DNA of 64,000 nucleotides from Coenobita brevimanus (GCA_032717465.1 CM064670.1:19261939-19325938); one strand, 5' to 3'. Positions 27,013-39,680 are shown, numbered from the stretch's first letter. A program made the numbers and translations. Notes: a model not told the origin generated them from the sequence alone.

Positions 27013-28647
27013 TTTCATTCCGGGTATTGAACAAGCAGCGACCGAAGATAATCCAAACTCGATGCCTGCAGCAATAAATGAATGGGAATGGCCCACTTCT
27101 TCCTCCTATAATCCATCTTACCTCCCCCCCCCCCGTACCACAGGAGGTATGGAACTGTTTTAATCCATGTGCTGAACGGTGGGGTCGCCAAATCCCAAGT
27201 GCAATAAAAATAAAAATAAATCCAGCATCTCACTCTCACTCTTTATAATCGCTGTTTACGACACGCATCCCTATGAAGAGGGGAATTAAACGAAATATCC
27301 TACGCTACGTTACCACACCGAGGATCTTAGGCTAAGTACATAAACTCCCTTGCATCATACAGTCCTCTAATAAAACGATGAAAATTGTACATAAAGTACG
27401 GAATGATAACACTACAGTTGAGATTTTTTTTTTCTTTTTTACCCTTTCACCCTAAGGTCGTTTTGTGTAAGCTGAATATAATACCGGAACAAAATACTAG
27501 TACATGAATGTCCTTAGGCCGACAGGATTAGGGTGTTCCGTCTGAAAAAAGTGAGCAAATTGGGGAAGTCAAACCTCACAGTGAGGAGACAGGAAGATGA
27601 CAATGGGACAAGGAAAACAGATCATTGCCTAACGACTACACAACGGTCATTAATGCAGGTACTCAGTTTTCGCAAAGTTCCAATCTTTCCCAAGACTGCA
27701 ATACGCAACTGTCGTATTTAAAATTCATGTTCCTGTTTCAGACCTAGGCAAGAAGAAGACGTGGAGAAGGAAGGTTGGGTGACGGTGCAGGAGGGGGGGG
27801 GAGTGACGGGTGACGGGGGTGGTCAAGGTGAGGGGGTCACGACCACACTTTCACTACACCACTTACCAGCTTCCGTGACCTCCCCCCCCCACTCTTCCTC
27901 CCGCCTCCCTCTCACCTCCGTGGTGTCAGCCCTCCTTTACAGAGGTAGATTCTCCCATCCAACGATCCAATTAACCCCTCCGATAGATACCCTGAGGTTT
28001 TATTTATATAATGCTGGCTAACCATGACCACTGTTATTCAACGTGGGCCCGGTGAAGGAATTCTAAGTGACTAGGGAGATTCCGTAACATCTCTCCCCCA
28101 GTGGTCTATTCTGCACTTAAATTTTCAGTATCCTCTTCATGTTGATGGTGAAAACATGTCAATATTAAACTAACATAAACAAAACTGAGGAGATCGTTAT
28201 GCAGGCTAAAATCCAAAATATACCGTTGAGGAACTGATATGACAAGGCCTCTTACCACATGCCATTAAAAACACAGTACTAGGTGAGAATCTGATAGTGA
28301 GGATGTCTTCATTAACCTTCATCACATTAGCGATCCACTCTAGTACGTAAGTTTCTGTGGCTGGCCTAACACTGAATTATTTGAACATTCAGAGTCTTAA
28401 GCTCAAATTTTCAATATTCAGCTTTTCCTACTTACCTAAATGGGACTTTATATTAAATTTTACTAAACCAAGTTAAAACCCAATTTTCTCCCTTGTCTTC
28501 AGAACTCTTTCCATTTACCGCGCTATTAAGATCATTGGGAGAGAAAAGTTATAATAACTGAAAGTAATGATTTGCGACAGAGATGAAGGTTACACTTATT
28601 TAAACATCAAAACACGTCGAAAAAACACTGCTAGATAAAAAAACAAG

Positions 28648-28650
<3 letters not shown>
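27013..28650. other. No gene recognised
   Basis: The only structure I see is a G-run (27788) and a C-run (27886) flanking about 90 bases, which could pair (GGAGGGGG with CCCCCTCC). Frames of 60-90 codons match nothing. Confidence 0.35.

Positions 28651-28654
<4 letters not shown>

Positions 28655-28684
<30 letters not shown>
28655..28684. repeat. (TA)n microsatellite
   Basis: Uninterrupted (TA)n array. Confidence 0.95.
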
Positions 28685-28687
<3 letters not shown>

Positions 28688-28799
28688 GTAGGTGGGGGAG
28701 CTCACCATCCACTCACTCGATGTAATACTGCTCTCAGGTGTCTGCCCTATCCTCTCCTCTCTCTTTTCCTTCCTTCCTCTTCTTTCTTTACTTCATGCT

Positions 28800-28905
28800 T
28801 TCCTCGTCCTTCTGCCTACAGGTGACTTTGCACTCCCTCTTTTGTCTTTCTTTCCTTCATTCTTTCCTGTTCCTTCTGCCTGTGGGTGACTCTACACTGA
28901 GTGAC
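28800..28905 (+). repeat. Short tandem duplication
   Basis: CCTTCTGCCTACAGGTGACT at about 28809 recurs as CCTTCTGCCTGTGGGTGACT at about 28873, about 64 bases apart in a T/C-rich context. Confidence 0.5.
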
Positions 28906-29039
28906 AAGCCTAATGGTTTCTTGTTCACCAGGAAACCATTTACTACGCTGGGTGGTAACCGTATAACCAAATTATGGCGCCTGGTGGTTTAGCAGCACTC
29001 CAATCGGATTTAGACGGTGAAGGTTTATGTCCAAGGGAT

Positions 29040-29160
29040 GGTTGGGGTTATTGCTCACATAATGCCACTCAGGGATGAGTGAGGCTGGTCACTCTCATCT
29101 CAAATGTCAGGACCAACTTGCCTAGCTCCTCATGGGGCAACGTTGGATTGGATGATGGAT
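29040..29160 (+). mobile_element. SINE-3 3' end, copy 1
   Basis: ATGCCACTCAGGGATGAGTG, then AATGTCAGGACCAACT, CTCCTCATGGGGCA and GGATTGGATGATGGATATAT, is found inverted at 60589-60700. Both copies have (AT)n at the GGATGATGGATAT end, so it behaves like a retroposon 3' end with an AT tail. No tRNA head is identified. Confidence 0.55.
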
Positions 29161-29166
29161 ATATAT

Positions 29167-29214
<48 letters not shown>
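29157..29214. repeat. (AT)n microsatellite at the SINE-3 tail
   Basis: (AT)n array continuing from the repeat end. Confidence 0.95.
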
Positions 29215-29218
<4 letters not shown>

Positions 29219-29639
29219 GGCTGCTTTTGTGACACACGCAGGTTTTTACTAATAGCGACTGTCTATACAGCATTATTCTGGTTGGTAAACTGAAAATGAT
29301 AAATCTGATTTATAAATTATATCTGGCAGTTCTTCGGATTACGTATTCACAGAAGGACATTGAAAACCAGTTAACACACAAGAAGTGGTGTAACCATCAT
29401 TAATGTACGTACAATATATTTTTCCATATTGCTCTTTGAGTGCCACAGCGTGTTTCACCTACTCAGGAAGTGTGAGACAGTGTGGTTAGCATCCTTGCAT
29501 TTCATTACACTAAATGTTGTTTGTGTGCAGCATCGACTGGCATAGATTATTTCACTCTCTTTGTTGGACACATGCACTGATATCAGTCAGAGATATGAGT
29601 TCGCCAAATATGCCACCTCGTTTAGGCCATTTTTCACCA
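29215..29639. other. No gene recognised
   Basis: AT-rich sequence, no supported feature. Confidence 0.35.
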
Positions 29640-29722
29640 CCCTCTTCTGGCTAATACTCCTAAGCTGAGAGAGACTTGATAGGATTATCTGTCCATTGGA
29701 TAGGTGACTCTGATATGATACG
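29640..29722 (+). repeat. Dispersed repeat shared with 14284-14365
   Basis: Counterpart of the segment described at 14284. Confidence 0.45.
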
Positions 29723-30233
29723 TATCCTTCTACCAGACCATTATATTTGTCTCTGACATGACCTGTCGTTGTTAGGGGCTTCGTTATCTAAGTAACACAG
29801 GGACACAATGACGCAAATGCAATTCACAGGGAGCATGTGAGAAAATGCTAACTTGATCATTAAGTTTCGACTCCTATTCCCACAATAATCTGGTAAAAGC
29901 TTCCAAAGAGAGTAAGGTAAAAATTTTAACAATTCATTTCAAAAACATATTAAAAGCTGACCTATCATTCAGACGATTTAATTCGAGCCAGTTTTGAGCC
30001 AATTTTACTAAGTAGAATCATATCAAACACTTATTCTATTAGAATCTGTGACGTTAAATGTTGTATGAAGTTTATACGTTAAATGTGGTAAGAAGTTGAA
30101 TACGGTATCATAACTGGAGTACTATCGAGCAGCGCCGAATCCCTTGTTCCTACCTTCAGGACAAATGACTTGGTCTTACTTCATTCTACAGTAGCTTACA
30201 GATGCCAACTCGTTTACGAATTTACAAATAGCC

Positions 30234-30234
<1 letters not shown>
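29723..30234. other. No gene recognised
   Basis: AT-rich, with no coherent frame or repeat. Confidence 0.35.

Positions 30235-30237
<3 letters not shown>

Positions 30238-30329
<92 letters not shown>
30238..30329. repeat. (GT)n microsatellite at the 3' end of LINE-F
   Basis: A GT array, (CA)n as read from LINE-F, directly beyond that element's 3' end. It may be the expanded retrotransposon tail. Confidence 0.95.
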
Positions 30330-30330
<1 letters not shown>

Positions 30331-33300
30331 CTTACCTTATTATTCTTACCTGATTGCATCTGTACAGGAATAAGTCAAGCTAGTACTGTCCCGTGTATTA
30401 AACCATTTTTATCAAACATATCCTTAAATTTACGAATAGTTTTGGTACACACTATTTCATTCGGTAGTGCATTCCACTGATCAGTTACCCTATTTGGGAA
30501 ACTGAATTTCGTTACGTCTTTATCGCCTCTCTTTTTATGTAGTGTTTTGCAGTAACCTCTAGCCGATGCTTCCCCATACATTATATATTCATTTATGTCT
30601 ATTTTCTCTTTCCCTGAGATGCATTTAGCATAATCATGTCTCCTCTTTTCCTTCTCTCCTGTAGTGTTGGTAGATTCAATTTTTCTGGTGTTTCTTCATA
30701 TCTTAGATCCCTTAAGCTTGGTACCCATTTTGTAGCTGTACTTTTTCAATCTAATCTATGTGTTTTTTGAGATGAGGGTTCCAGACTACTGATGCATACT
30801 CCGGGGTTGATCTGGTGATATTATGTTTCTCAGTATGTCTTCATTTATATAATGTGAATGCTATTCTCATATTTGCAAGCAATGCATACATGTTACGTAC
30901 CATCTCACTGATGTGGTCAGCCGGAGATAGTCTGTTATTGATAAACATTCCTAGGTCCTTCTCCCTTTCTGGTATGTGTAGGGTTGATCTTCCTAACATA
31001 TTATCCCAATTTGGTCTTTTTCACTTTTACCAAACTTAATTACATGACACTTGTCCACATTAAATTCTATTTACAATTTATTGCTCCATTCATGAAACTT
31101 ATTTAATTCTTCTTGTAGATCTTTGCAAGAATATGTGTTAGTAATTTTCCCTTGTATTTTTGCACCGTCCGCAAACATATTTAGATAGCTTCCATTTCCA
31201 GTGTTACTGTCTGTGTCATTTATATGTACTCAAAACATAATTGGGGCCAGCACTGAGCCCTGTGGAACTTTGCTAATCAGTTCCCTCCATGATGAGTAAT
31301 TTCCCCTTAATACTGCTCTCATTTCTCTTTTTCTGAGAAAATCCTGCATCCAACAGTACAGATTGCCTTGGATACCTCCCTGATGGTACAATTTTCATAA
31401 AAGTCTTTGATGCAGTACTCTGTCAATCGCATTCTTGAAATCTAAATAGACACTGTACACCCATCCTTCTCTTGTCTGTAATGTTTCTGTAACTCTATCA
31501 TAGTAGCTTAACAGATTAGTAACACATGACTTTCCCTTTCTAAAACCGAACTGCCATTCTGTTATTATCCTGCGTTGTTCTACATGGTTTACCCAAACTT
31601 TTCTTAACAGCTTTTCTAGTATCTTACTGACATCAGTGGTCAGTGATACTGGTCGGTAGTTGAGTGGATTCTGTCTATTCCCTTTCTTGAATATGGAAAC
31701 AATGTTTGCTTTCTTCCAAATATCAGGCAGTTTACCTTGACGTAAGAATTCCTTGAATATTAAATACAATGGTCTGCTTAACTATTCTGCACATTCCTGT
31801 GGCACCCAACCTGAAATTTCGTCAGGGCCATTTGCTTTTCCTTTGTCTAATTTACTTAACTCCTCCTGTACTTCTTTTTTCTGACATTTGTATATCTGGT
31901 AATACATGTGAGCATGCATATTCCCTATCACCTCTTTCAAAATTATTCCCTTTTGTAAAAACTGAATGGAAGTTTTTATTTACTGCTTCACAAATATCTT
32001 TCTCTTGTGTATAGATGATCCCCTTATCCGTAATGGACTGTATTTTATCTTTCATTCTGGTTTTGCTTCGGATGTATCTGTAAAATAGCTTAGGCTGATC
32101 ACAATTTTTATTTATAATGTCCTCCTCAAACTGTCTCTGAGCCTCCCTCCTTATCATTGTATAATTATTTCTTGCCTGTTTATAGCTGTTATATGCCCTC
32201 TCACAATTGTGTCTACAGTATCTATTCCACAGCAAGTCTCTTTTTCTTTTGATTTTTTACATTCTGTATTAAGCCATTTCTTTATCTTCATTTCTGTTTT
32301 CTATTTCTAAGAAGTACTTGCTCAGGTCATAATAGTTGCCCTTTTTGTTTGTAGGTTGGACTCTTTTTGTAACTCTCATTACTGGTAACGTCATATGCAG
32401 CCCTGAAGTTGCTATTTAATACTGTATGGTTGCTTCTGCCGAATGGAGTGTGATACATTTTACTGTCAATATCATTTTCATGCCTGGTAAATGTAAGATC
32501 TAGAACTGATGGATCATCAAGCCCTCTTTTTCTGGTGTTTTCCTTTACGTGCTGTGTTAGGAAAAACTCCTATACAAGGTCTAGGAGCTTTTGATCCCAA
32601 CAGCTTTCATGGCTTTTTATATCTAGAGTATTCCATTTCTATCTGTATTGAAATCCGCATTTAATATAATTCTTTCAGAGTTCTCTTCCATTCTATGTAG
32701 TAATGTTCTTAAACTCTGAACTGTACTTTCTGCCAGGTCTTCATATTCGCCTCTCTCCCAGGTGTTTGTTTTGGGCTGCGTTTATAAATCTGACACAGTT
32801 AATTTCCCTTCAGATGTGTTAATCTCCAATGCAATCAGTCCTACTTGTGAGGGTATATCCAGTTTTATTTCTTTGACTTGTAGATTTTTCTTTGTTAAGA
32901 TTATAATTCCTCTCTCCTTTCTTAAATTTCTGTCTTTTCACCATATATTGTAATACTCTAAGTTTTGGGTATCGTTTTATATCTTTGGGGTTATATTTTT
33001 TTTTTTTCAGTTAGGCAAATAATATGTGGTTCCTTTTCTTTGGCATAGTCTTCTATCTCTAATAATTTAGACACCATTCTACCTACATTTGAGTACATCA
33101 ACTTAATCATTTGTTTACATATATGCCATAACTTGAGTCTTCTGCCTTCCTCCTTTTTATTCCCTGTTGGTTATGTACCACTTTCGTACCTGCAATCCAA
33201 TTACTCTAAAAAAATGTTCTCTTCTCTTCCTCTGATCTTCATTCTTTGTTTTTGCCTCCTCCCTCTTCTCCTTTAGCATTCCCACTTCCTCTTGAGTTAG

Positions 33301-34142
33301 GCATCTTTTTATCCATACTTTTTAGATTCCTCTTTTTCTATAAGTTTGCTTGCATTTTTTTGTATTTCCTCCACAGTGTTCACACTCTTTCACGGGCCTT
33401 ACACTTATTTCTCTCATATTTCCCTAGCCTTTTGTGTTCCTCTATGGCTTTATTACAGATTTGCTCTGATACTTCTTTCAGTATGCTCGTTATCGAAATT
33501 TAGTTTTTTATTTCTTCCTCATCTATACCAGTGATTACTCTAGATTTGTTGATATCTGCTGAATCTTTAACCAATTTGGAGTTGTTCTGGATAATTTTTT
33601 TTCACTTCCCTTCTAATGCTTTTTTCTTCAACTCTTGTTTGTAAGTCTTTCATTACTTTCACCATTTCAGCATACGTAGTTTCCACATCATCTTTGTAAC
33701 TTTGCATTACTTCATTCACCTGGGTTATCTTCTCTTCAATATCACTGCTTTGGTCTGTCAGACTGCTTGCTTGCCTAACTGTCTCTGTACGAGTATCATT
33801 TCTGAACTCCTCCATAATACTCTCATGGTTGACAACTGTACTTGCCATTTCACCAATCTTCCTTCTAAGTGAACCCACCTCAACTGACAGCTCATCTACT
33901 GTTGTGTCTTTCTTGTTTAATTCCTTTACTAATTTTTCATTTTCCTCCTTCTGCATGCGCAATTGCCTCTTATTTTCATCCATTTCACTCTGAAATGCCT
34001 TCTTCAATTAGTTCACCCTCTCTACTAGTTTGTTATATGTTTCCAATTCAACCAGTTCCTGGTAGAAAGCATCATCCTTTTTTATACCTTCATCTCTTTT
34101 CTTAACTCCTTCCATATTCGTTTTACTAAAGATGGTGGTCAT
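30330..34142 (-). mobile_element. LINE-F: near full-length CR1-like non-LTR retrotransposon
   Basis: In order on the minus strand are ORF1 (from 34142), endonuclease (about 33100-32270; YSNVGRMVSK near 33090; ILNADFNTD near 32660), the EN-RT linker (open 32235-31852), RT (open 31769-31395, including QFGFRKGKS; QGSVLAPIMF near 31265; catalytic box FADG near 31175), and a C-terminal block with FSFPNRVTDQWNALPNEIV near 30500. The catalytic box reads FADG where F/YADD is required, so this copy could not reverse-transcribe. Frameshifts and stops separate the segments. The ORF1-EN-RT layout and the terminal RV..QWN.LP motif fit CR1-like elements; that is family knowledge, not proof. Confidence 0.8.
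33530..34142 (-). pseudogene. LINE-F ORF1: coiled-coil protein
   Basis: ATG is at 34142-34140. The frame reads about 44 codons to an in-frame TAA near 34010, then stays open to 33567 (146 codons). Charged heptad-rich text (KEENEKLVKELNKK; VDELSVEVGSLRRKI; DIEEKITQVNEVMQSY) predicts a long coiled coil, which is typical of LINE ORF1 trimerisation domains. I see no CCHC knuckle or RRM. A protein of this kind would bind LINE RNA. One nonsense codon makes it non-functional as read. Confidence 0.65.
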
Positions 34143-34455
34143 CTTGCGGTATTACTGAGAAAAAAAATTCTACTTACAAGTATGCATCTCCTTGGTACTC
34201 GCCTGTGGAAGACGAAACAGCTTGAAGCTTGATCAGTGCATTCCTGCACAAACTGCCTGTATTCTGTTATCTGGACAACACTTTTGCTTAAACTTGCTCT
34301 ACTATATTAGAACATCATTTAGTTTAACCTATTACAGAGCTTGATTCATATAAAGATACTATTTAGGTTTGGCCAGTTGTGGCCAAGGGTGGCCAGCGCG
34401 GATAGAGGAGACAGACGTGTTGACTCTGCCCCTGCCGGTGTGTGTGTGTATGTGT

Positions 34456-34459
<4 letters not shown>

Positions 34460-34530
<71 letters not shown>

Positions 34531-34531
34531 G
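34460..34531. repeat. (GA)n microsatellite
   Basis: GA array with one AAAG interruption. Confidence 0.96.
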
Positions 34532-34589
34532 CATGTGTGGCGCTGTAAAGTGGGCACAGTGATTTGCTAGCTTATGGTGATTTGTGGCA

Positions 34590-34800
34590 GCGCCGGGGCG
34601 AAGTAGTGTAAGTTGACGTGTGTGGTGTGGCAGTGAGCTGTATAGCCTGGTTGTGTGTTGTGGCAGTGTGTGGTAAGGCACTGTAGTGGTGCAGTGTAAT
34701 GTGTATATTTGTATGGTGTGGCAGTGTGAAGTGTAGTAGTCTGCGGTGTGGCAGTGTGAAGTGCAGTAGTCTGTGGTGTGGCAGTGTGTGCGGTGGCAGT
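34590..34800 (+). repeat. GTGTGGCAGTGTG minisatellite
   Basis: The unit GGTGTGGCAGTGTGAAGT plus GTAGTCTGC repeats at roughly 28-30 bases near 34710-34800. More degenerate TGTGGCAGTG units lie upstream. Confidence 0.65.
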
Positions 34801-34824
34801 AGGATTTTTTAGGTCATGTATCTG

Positions 34825-35015
34825 ACTATATAAGCTTTACAGCCTGGTCCCATAGGCCAGCAGTCCTCCTTCATGCCACACACTTTCGCACGTCACCACA
34901 TCTACTGTACAGCACACTACAGCTCATCAGCTACATTATATACATACTGTCTCATTCAGGACCGGTTCATTCGAAGTTGCATGGGCATTTCTGTGACATG
35001 TAGATGAGTTTGTGC
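34825..35015 (-). mobile_element. Diverged SINE-1-like 3' body
   Basis: On plus, TTTACAGCCTGGTCCCATAG, CCAGCAGTCCTCC, CGTCACCAC and ACTGTCTCATTCAGGACCGG follow the order of the inverted SINE-1 copies (26215, 61500) but are much diverged. No head is seen. Confidence 0.5.
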
Positions 35016-35878
35016 AACATAAATAAAGTGTGTTTTGACAAGACTCAGTTCACCAGTCACAGCGGCGCTCCCAGAAACAGTAGGGGAGGTTTCCAAATAA
35101 CTGGCAAGTCTTTGTGTGCAAAGCAAACCCATACAACCGTGGGGTCCCGGGGGAGAGGTACTGTAGGCCCCTTAAGATTTTTTTTTTTATCTGACCAAAA
35201 ACTGATGAATAGATCACTGCATTAAAATAATTCAGTCATTGTATTAACTGTTTTGCTTTAACGCTCTTGCAGTTTTATTAAACGCACATCGTAACGACGT
35301 ACATCGTATCATAACTTATTAAATAGACATCATCAATATTTGACATCGTATGGCAGTGTTGAATTGCATTCAGATGATTCAGGTGTATGAAAGTTATCAT
35401 GGCGTGGGGTGAAGTCTGATTGTCAGAATAGGCCTGGTCAGACTGTACCTTACAGTAATTGGAGGAATCAGACTGAGGGGGGTTTCCAGGCAACCAGAAA
35501 ACCCCCCTGAGTGCGCTCCTGACCAGTCAGTTCCCTTCCCAGGCATGGGATTGATTTTCCGTCATATCAGATCACAGATGAGTCAAGAAAGCGAGTGAAA
35601 GGACATGCTAAAGGAGTGAGCTGAAGAAAGGCAATAGTAGAAAGTGAAGTGTACCGGTATGAACACTACAGTATAACACAAGTACTGAAATTCTGTGACG
35701 GAGTGTGCATATGTGTGTGCTCTGTGTTCTCTGTGGTAAGAGTAAAATGTTTATGAACAGTATAACACAAGTACTGAAAACAGGTGAGGGTGTTTATATG
35801 TGTGTGTGCGTGTGTGTGTGCAAGGTGCCAGGAGTAAAATGTTTATGTGATGAGTGCAAAGTATGTGCGTAAGAATAA
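35016..35878. other. No gene recognised; G/C hairpin at 35477
   Basis: GGGGGGTTT at 35477 and AAACCCCCC about 12 bases later form a short hairpin, repeated in weaker form near 35085. No gene is supported. Confidence 0.35.
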
Positions 35879-35879
35879 A

Positions 35880-35975
<96 letters not shown>
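35880..35975. repeat. (GT)n microsatellite
   Basis: About 95 bases of uninterrupted GT. Confidence 0.97.
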
Positions 35976-35978
<3 letters not shown>

Positions 35979-36985
35979 ACGAAAGTGAAGAGTGTGTAAG
36001 GGTGCGTGCATTGGAATGCAAGAAACTACAGTAGGTAGGTAACAAAAAGTCAAGCACAGTTACCAAGGTGGTAATGAGAGGTACAGTCAAGGACAGAAGT
36101 ACGAGTACGTCTACTGTTCCGCTGCGTTTACATCACAACTATGGAATGTCGATTACTTTTCTCCTAGACACGTAACAGTGTCACCCACTAGTTATAAAAA
36201 AAAAAAATTAATTAAAAAAAAAACAGTACCGCACTAATTCTCTCTCAGCTTTACAATATTATTCACCACAGCACAGTTGTCGTTGTGGTTGTTGTTGCTG
36301 AGTGGCGAGGCGTGGGGAAAGTGCGGAGTTTGGTTCCTGGATGGACGCCTCATTTGCGTCTCGACCCAATTAACAGGGGCACCAAGGTAGGCTACACATC
36401 ATCCCTTTATTTTGTTATATGGTGCCACCCAGCTTTGTAAATGGCTTCCTGGGTTACAGGAAAGTATTAGGCTGTCACTCGGTGTAAAGCCACCTGCAGT
36501 GGAAACAAGAAGGCAGGAAGAATGGGAGAAATAGGAAGAGAGAAGGGCAGACACAGAAACAGAAAGATAAAAGTGAAGAAAGAGGTAGACAACATTACAT
36601 CAAGAACAGCGATAACCAGAACTACTGGAATATTAGGTGTACTTACACAATGAAATAAAGGACGAAGAATTCTGGAATAATTTGCTCTATATCCTATTTC
36701 AGCAACCATGTTACTCTTATTTTCTGCTATGCCATTTATTCACGTATAATTACATACCATTACGGTACCCAGATTTGCTTGTTACCGTTTTTCATTAATG
36801 CGATTCGTATGACAAAGCAGATGGAGAAGCATCACTCAAGCCCAATACCATCGAACCTTTAAATAATGATACTACCCTACTTTTTGTGTCTTGTGGTCTC
36901 GCTCTCGGCGGTAAAGGAGACTCCCTAGCACATCTTCCTTGCCATTTTATTTCTGTCTGTGTCACGGAAATACTATAATGTATAT
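35976..36985. other. No gene recognised
   Basis: No coding frame or transposon end supported. Poly(A) patches occur near 36200-36225. Confidence 0.35.

Positions 36986-36987
<2 letters not shown>

Positions 36988-37042
<55 letters not shown>
36988..37042. repeat. (GA)n microsatellite
   Basis: Uninterrupted AG array. Confidence 0.97.
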
Positions 37043-37045
<3 letters not shown>

Positions 37046-37905
37046 AGTGGCGCAACTTTGTCGATACTTAAAATACATAAACAACATTCAAGAGAAAATC
37101 ACGGTTTATCATGCAAAACAAATCACCAAGGAGGAGGCTTATCAAAGCCTTCTGAGCCGAGAAGAATACAAGCCTTGATATCACACAGCCATAAGCTTGC
37201 CAGATAGAAGATATACTCATCTATGGACATACAGCCCGTTTTTCCAATAACCCCTGAAATCTAGTGACGTGTTTTTAGTGTTTTTTTTTCTTCTTCTTCC
37301 AGATAAGCCCAGATAACAGTGTTTAATGTAGAAAATACTTCTCGCAATGAAAGAGGTAATGAAGGTTTCTATAACTAATATTTCATAAAATCTCACCGAA
37401 GCTGTATAAAATCGTTTTTTTGTAGTCTGATTATAACGAAAAATACGTCATCGTAGTGAAGGGTTGAACAGTAATTCCATAATATGTGAGGATAATTCTT
37501 CCATCCAATACTTTTCATATGAGGAAAATTCTTCCATCTAATACTTTTTGTTGGGGCTGAACAGTCGGGACAAAAGTACGCCAAATATTTCACTTCTCTT
37601 ACGACTCAGCCTACATCCCTCTACTGGCAAATATTTCTACTCCTTTCTCTGACCATAGATGATATTGTTTAATATGAAACATCAGGCAGGAAAGTAAGGG
37701 ACATGTGCTGAGTATTAAGCAGACGCTCTGGCCAACTTTTATCCGAGACTCTACTTCGACTGCAAGCCAAAGCGCTGTCAAAGGGGAGACGGAAGTGGTG
37801 GGTAGAGTAAAGACGTATGAGGAACAAGGCTCACAACGTGAAAAGATAATGAAAAAAATGTAAAGTGGGATAAGAAAATGCCAGTTAAGAATGAGGAGGT
37901 GAAGA
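37043..37905. other. No gene recognised
   Basis: No supported feature. A local duplication of TTCTTCCATCNAATACTTTT lies near 37497-37550. Confidence 0.35.
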
Positions 37906-37910
37906 GAATA

Positions 37911-38258
37911 TTCTCCATCAAACTGACGATGCATTTCAACAGCCCTCAGGACTAGCTTCTGACCATCCCCCTTTCCAATAACCTCCATCAAACTGACGAT
38001 GCATTTCAACAGCCCTCAGGACTAGCTTCTGACCATCCCCCTTTCCAATAACCTCCGTCAAACTGACGATGCATTTCAACAGCCCTCAGGACTAGCTTCT
38101 GACTATCCCCCTTTCCAATAACCTCCATCAAACTGACGATGCATTTCAACAGCCCTCAGGACTAGCTTCTGACCATCCCCCTTTCCAATAACCTCCGTCA
38201 AACTGACGATGCATTTCAACAGCCCTCAGGACTAGCTTCTGACCATCCCCCTTTCCAA
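37911..38258 (+). repeat. Five tandem 70-bp monomers (LINE-A 5' UTR)
   Basis: AACTGACGATGCATTTCAAC recurs at 37921, 37991, 38061, 38131 and 38201, an exact 70-base period with only a few substitutions (CCATCA/CCGTCA, GACCAT/GACTAT). Single diverged units occur in A2 (about 20850, minus) and A4 (about 39868-39905) at the same place in the element. This suggests tandem promoter monomers, as known in some mammalian L1 5' UTRs. Confidence 0.85.
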
Positions 38259-38540
38259 AACTTTTTCAGTGTTTCTGTAATTCGAGGAGTATGTCAGCAT
38301 ACTCTTCTCTACATTATCCTTTAACTGTATACACCAAACTACATACACATTACACACCACACTTTCCATCAGAAAAAAAAAAAAAAAAAAGGGTTTGTCG
38401 GCACCCAGTCTTCGAGACCGCGGGGGGGGGAGGAGGGGGAGAATGCCCCCACCATCCTCTTCTCTCCCGGTGACTACCAAGTGAGACGCATGGAATCTTT
38501 GACTCTCGATTCAGTTCCGCAACATTTGTGGTCATATGGG
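37911..38540 (+). mobile_element. LINE-A copy A3: 5' end with five 70-bp monomers
   Basis: Downstream of the monomers the sequence (TTTTTCAGTGTTTCTG, ACCAAACTACATACACATTA, CTCTCCCGGTGACTACCAAG, CGCAACATTTGTGGTC) parallels the 5' ends of A2 (minus, 20880-20540) and A4 (39900-40170). The copy is lost after the first endonuclease motif near 38535. No ORF1 lies between the 5' UTR and the EN start. Confidence 0.75.
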
Positions 38541-39120
38541 CAGTGATAATTATTTTCGAACGATTGACTACATACAAATGCCATTGGTTCCGCCCATCTC
38601 TGTTGTGTGCTCAGTGATGCAGTACATTTTCCTGGAGAAAAAACAATCATCAGGGGAGGCGAACGTATCAACCACTTTAACGAGGACACACTCCACTGAA
38701 AAAATAGGTAACAAGCTCCTCACATAAGAATGGTAAACACGTTAAAGCTCTTCTCATAAATGTGTGCAGTCAGCGAAATAAATTTTCTGATTTAGAGGTT
38801 CAGGTCTTTACTAATGACTCACCTAACTGATACACAACAGAATCATTAGTGAATACTGAATAGAGAGATTTTCTAGGAAAATTTTAATCTACCAGATTAA
38901 CCTATTATCAGTAGTGAAAGGAAGGATAGAGTGAGGTGCAGTGTAAACTGTAATGTTAAACATTAGCTAATGCAGGACTCCATCCAGTTATAATCACAAG
39001 GCCATCTTTTGAAAATGGTGATGATATTTACCTCCATCTCAGAAACGAATCCAGTAGTAAACTGCTGATATCTCCTGTACCCAAAATAGTGTCAACTTTT
39101 GTGATTTTAATCCATAATTT
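38541..39120. other. No gene recognised
   Basis: AT-rich sequence with no supported feature. Confidence 0.35.
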
Positions 39121-39361
39121 TCTAAATGTGAAGCCCTGTGCTCACACCCTGAGGCAGAGCTGCATACAGACTTGCAGGAAAGTTCATTGCATCAGTTTTT
39201 AAATTACCGAACACGTGAAGCAAATATCTTTAAATTTAGTTCGGCAACATCAGGAAATTTAGTACGCAATGTCATAGTAAGAGAAGAATTTAGTACCAGG
39301 GATCCCCGTGCAGTCACATTTTACCTTTAAATTCACTGAAGACTGTCAAGAGTAGTTATGA

Positions 39362-39680
39362 GAAAGTGCCAGACCATAAGAAAGCTGATTTTCAAAAACT
39401 GAAGGCAACTGTAGGCACTAGTGAGTGGCATCCTATTGTTGAAATGTCAGATATCAATGAGGTATGGAATCTTTTTGACAGTGACACTGAACAAGGCACT
39501 AACCAGTACTGTAAGTTATGTGTTCCACTAGACAATAGAAAGCTTACTAAAAATATTACACCAAAATGGTGGGACACTACCAGTGAACACTGTTACCAAA
39601 AAAACTTGCACACAAAAATTATACTGCCACAAAGAATCAAAGTGATAAAAACAAATATGATGCTCTCCCTCTAAAACCCA
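39362..39680 (+). pseudogene. LINE-G: EN-RT linker fragment of a CR1-like LINE
   Basis: The 102-codon frame includes KADFQKLKATVGTSEW, then NEVWNLFDS and PKWWDTTSEH. It resembles the segment between endonuclease and RT in CR1-like LINEs (K.D.....L....W and a following PWW/PKW block). There is no RT or terminal region. Assignment is by pattern only. Confidence 0.4.

Noticed and set aside
33246..33534. Plus-strand hydrophobic ORFs resembling membrane proteins
   Set aside because: They are antisense to LINE-F ORF1/EN, and T-rich DNA yields Phe/Leu-rich frames.
37911..38258. CRISPR array
   Set aside because: The five repeats are directly tandem with no spacers, and they lie in a LINE 5' UTR of an animal genome.
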